The notes beneath the pieces are model-generated. The model made no database searches and was not told the DNA's origin. It was given only the letters and a program-made list of their open reading frames with translations. A DNA stretch of 58,208 nucleotides, taken from Streptomyces ossamyceticus. Its GTDB lineage: Bacteria > Actinomycetota > Actinomycetes > Streptomycetales > Streptomycetaceae. How positions within the stretch are numbered: position 1 is the stretch's first letter; every line of letters starts with the position of its first letter. Shown here one piece after another: positions 57,515-58,208 of the stretch. A program made the position numbers and the translations under genes. The DNA lies in contig NZ_LIQX01000094.1 of assembly GCF_001418475.1 (NCBI RefSeq), positions 437 to 58,644 on the forward strand, written 5' to 3'.

Positions 57515-57727
57515 ATGCGGGAGATCTTCGCGGGGATGCCGTGGTGGGTGAAGTGGATCGCGGTGCCGGTCATCGCCCTGGTCGTGTTCGGCGGGCTGCT
57601 GGTCAGCATCCTCCAGGTCGTATTCGGCCTGCTGTTCAAGGTGCTGGTCTTCGTGGCCCTGGTCGGCGGACTCATCTATGTCGTACGGAAGTTCACGGCG
57701 AGCTCGTCGTCCCGCAGCGACTGGTGA
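57515..57727 (+). CDS. DUF5326 family small membrane protein
   Basis: 70 residues with two hydrophobic stretches, WWVKWIAVPVIALVVFGGLL and LQVVFGLLFKVLVFVALVGGL, ending in a polar Ser-rich tail. AAGGAG at 57502-57507 is well placed before the ATG at 57515. In Streptomyces this small protein lies upstream of the ssgR/ssgA region, but whether that holds here is not visible. Function unknown. Confidence 0.85.
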   Translation: MREIFAGMPWWVKWIAVPVIALVVFGGLLVSILQVVFGLLFKVLVFVALVGGLIYVVRKFTASSSSRSDW

Positions 57728-57959
57728 CGCGTCAGCACGGGGAACGGCTGAGGCGTGAGTGAGTGAGGGCTGGTCAGGGCGCGGCGGTAACAGGAACGTG
57801 AGGTTCCCTCGGCCGGGGGAAGTTTCCCGTCGGGGCCGTCTGCGGGCGGTGGGGGGCGGTTAGAGTCCGGGAACTCGTCGCGGGCTCCACCCCGCGGGCG
57901 GCGCACCCCCTCCCGTGTCCCCCGCACGGGCGGCCCTCCTCGCGCTTCGGGAGTGACCC

Positions 57960-58208
57960 TTGGCCACGGCTGACACCGCATCCGCAGAACCCCTCTTCCC
58001 ACCGGCCCGGCCGCGCTCCCTGTCCACGCCGGCCGCCGGCCCACCCGCACAACCGGGCCCCCGATCGACCCCACTGGCCGGCGCCCCCGGACACCCGCGC
58101 ACCCGCTCCGCCGAGCTGCCCACCCCGCCGTCGCGGCCGCGTACGGCACCGTCCCAACCGCGCGCGACCCCCTTGAAGCCCGCCGCGCCCCCGGCTCAGC
58201 CGCGCACC
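57960..58208 (+). CDS. Start of a Pro/Ala/Arg-rich ORF (cut by window)
   Basis: From a TTG at 57960, with GGGAG about 7 bases upstream, 83 codons stay open to the window edge (ATADTASAEPLFPPARPRS...). It is very rich in Pro, Ala, Arg and Ser, with mostly G/C third positions; no domain can be recognised. It could be the disordered N-terminus of a regulator. A GTG at 57953 in another frame closes after six codons. Reverse-strand frames over the same DNA are less likely. Confidence 0.4.
   Translation, partial: MATADTASAEPLFPPARPRSLSTPAAGPPAQPGPRSTPLAGAPGHPRTRSAELPTPPSRPRTAPSQPRATPLKPAAPPAQPRT

Overview
The window is about 58 kb of high-G+C chromosome with strong third-position G/C bias and many GTG starts. 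Its gene order (gyrA-gyrB-dciA-recF-gnd-dnaN-oriC-dnaA-rpmH-rnpA-yidD-yidC-jag-rsmG-parA-parB, then trxA/trxB, sigM/rsmA, murJ, cca) is the conserved replication-origin region of Streptomyces. Gly/Asp/Tyr-rich DnaA domain II, a FemX bridge enzyme, ptpA and a DUF5326 protein also point to Streptomyces. No phage, insertion sequence, CRISPR array, rRNA or tRNA was recognised; this is core chromosome, not an accessory island.

Layout. 1-8594 (minus strand): replication and topology genes gyrA (cut by the window edge), gyrB, dciA, recF, gnd, dnaN. 8595-9673: oriC, with at least 17 DnaA-box-like sites, followed by a 21-22 bp tandem repeat next to the 3' end of dnaA. 9674-11653: dnaA, divergent from 12072-14761, the plus-strand operon rpmH-rnpA-yidD-yidC-jag (ribosome, RNase P, membrane insertion). 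14877-18080: rsmG and the segregation genes parA-parB. 18259-19022: a small membrane ORF and a GNAT. 19156-28929 (minus strand): a probable cell-envelope/redox operon read DUF6049-murJ-pseudokinase-sigM-rsmA-trxB-trxA. 29111-33899: cca, an MFS permease, inositol-1-phosphate synthase and a PadR regulator. 34273-41518: peptidoglycan and envelope genes (class A PBP, GT87-type mannosyltransferase-like protein, alanine-racemase-fold protein, FemX, small membrane protein). 41783-43538: rpsF-ssb-rpsR-rplI. 43711-46980: divergent MATE exporter and dnaB. 47045-58208: serine hydrolase, acetyltransferases, a decayed MFS gene, HAD phosphatase, flavohaemoglobin, NUDIX, LysR, a Cys/Met-metabolism PLP enzyme, ptpA, three small proteins, and the start of a Pro-rich ORF.

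Thirteen perfect 14-bp parS sites (GTTTCACGTGAAAC) and one variant are scattered from 15.7 to 53.8 kb, all on the dnaA/parAB side of oriC. They lie between convergent genes, next to or inside terminator hairpins, or inside coding sequence read as Val-Ser-Arg-Glu-Thr. Together oriC, DnaA, DciA, DnaB, DnaN, RecF, SSB and gyrase start and run replication, ParAB/parS organise the origin, and the SigM/Trx/MurJ/PBP/FemX genes maintain the envelope and redox state. The most unusual points are the parS-terminator and parS-reading-frame couplings, the 22-bp repeat beside oriC, a DnaA-box cluster in front of dnaB, and a MurJ-regulator pseudokinase encoded separately from MurJ.
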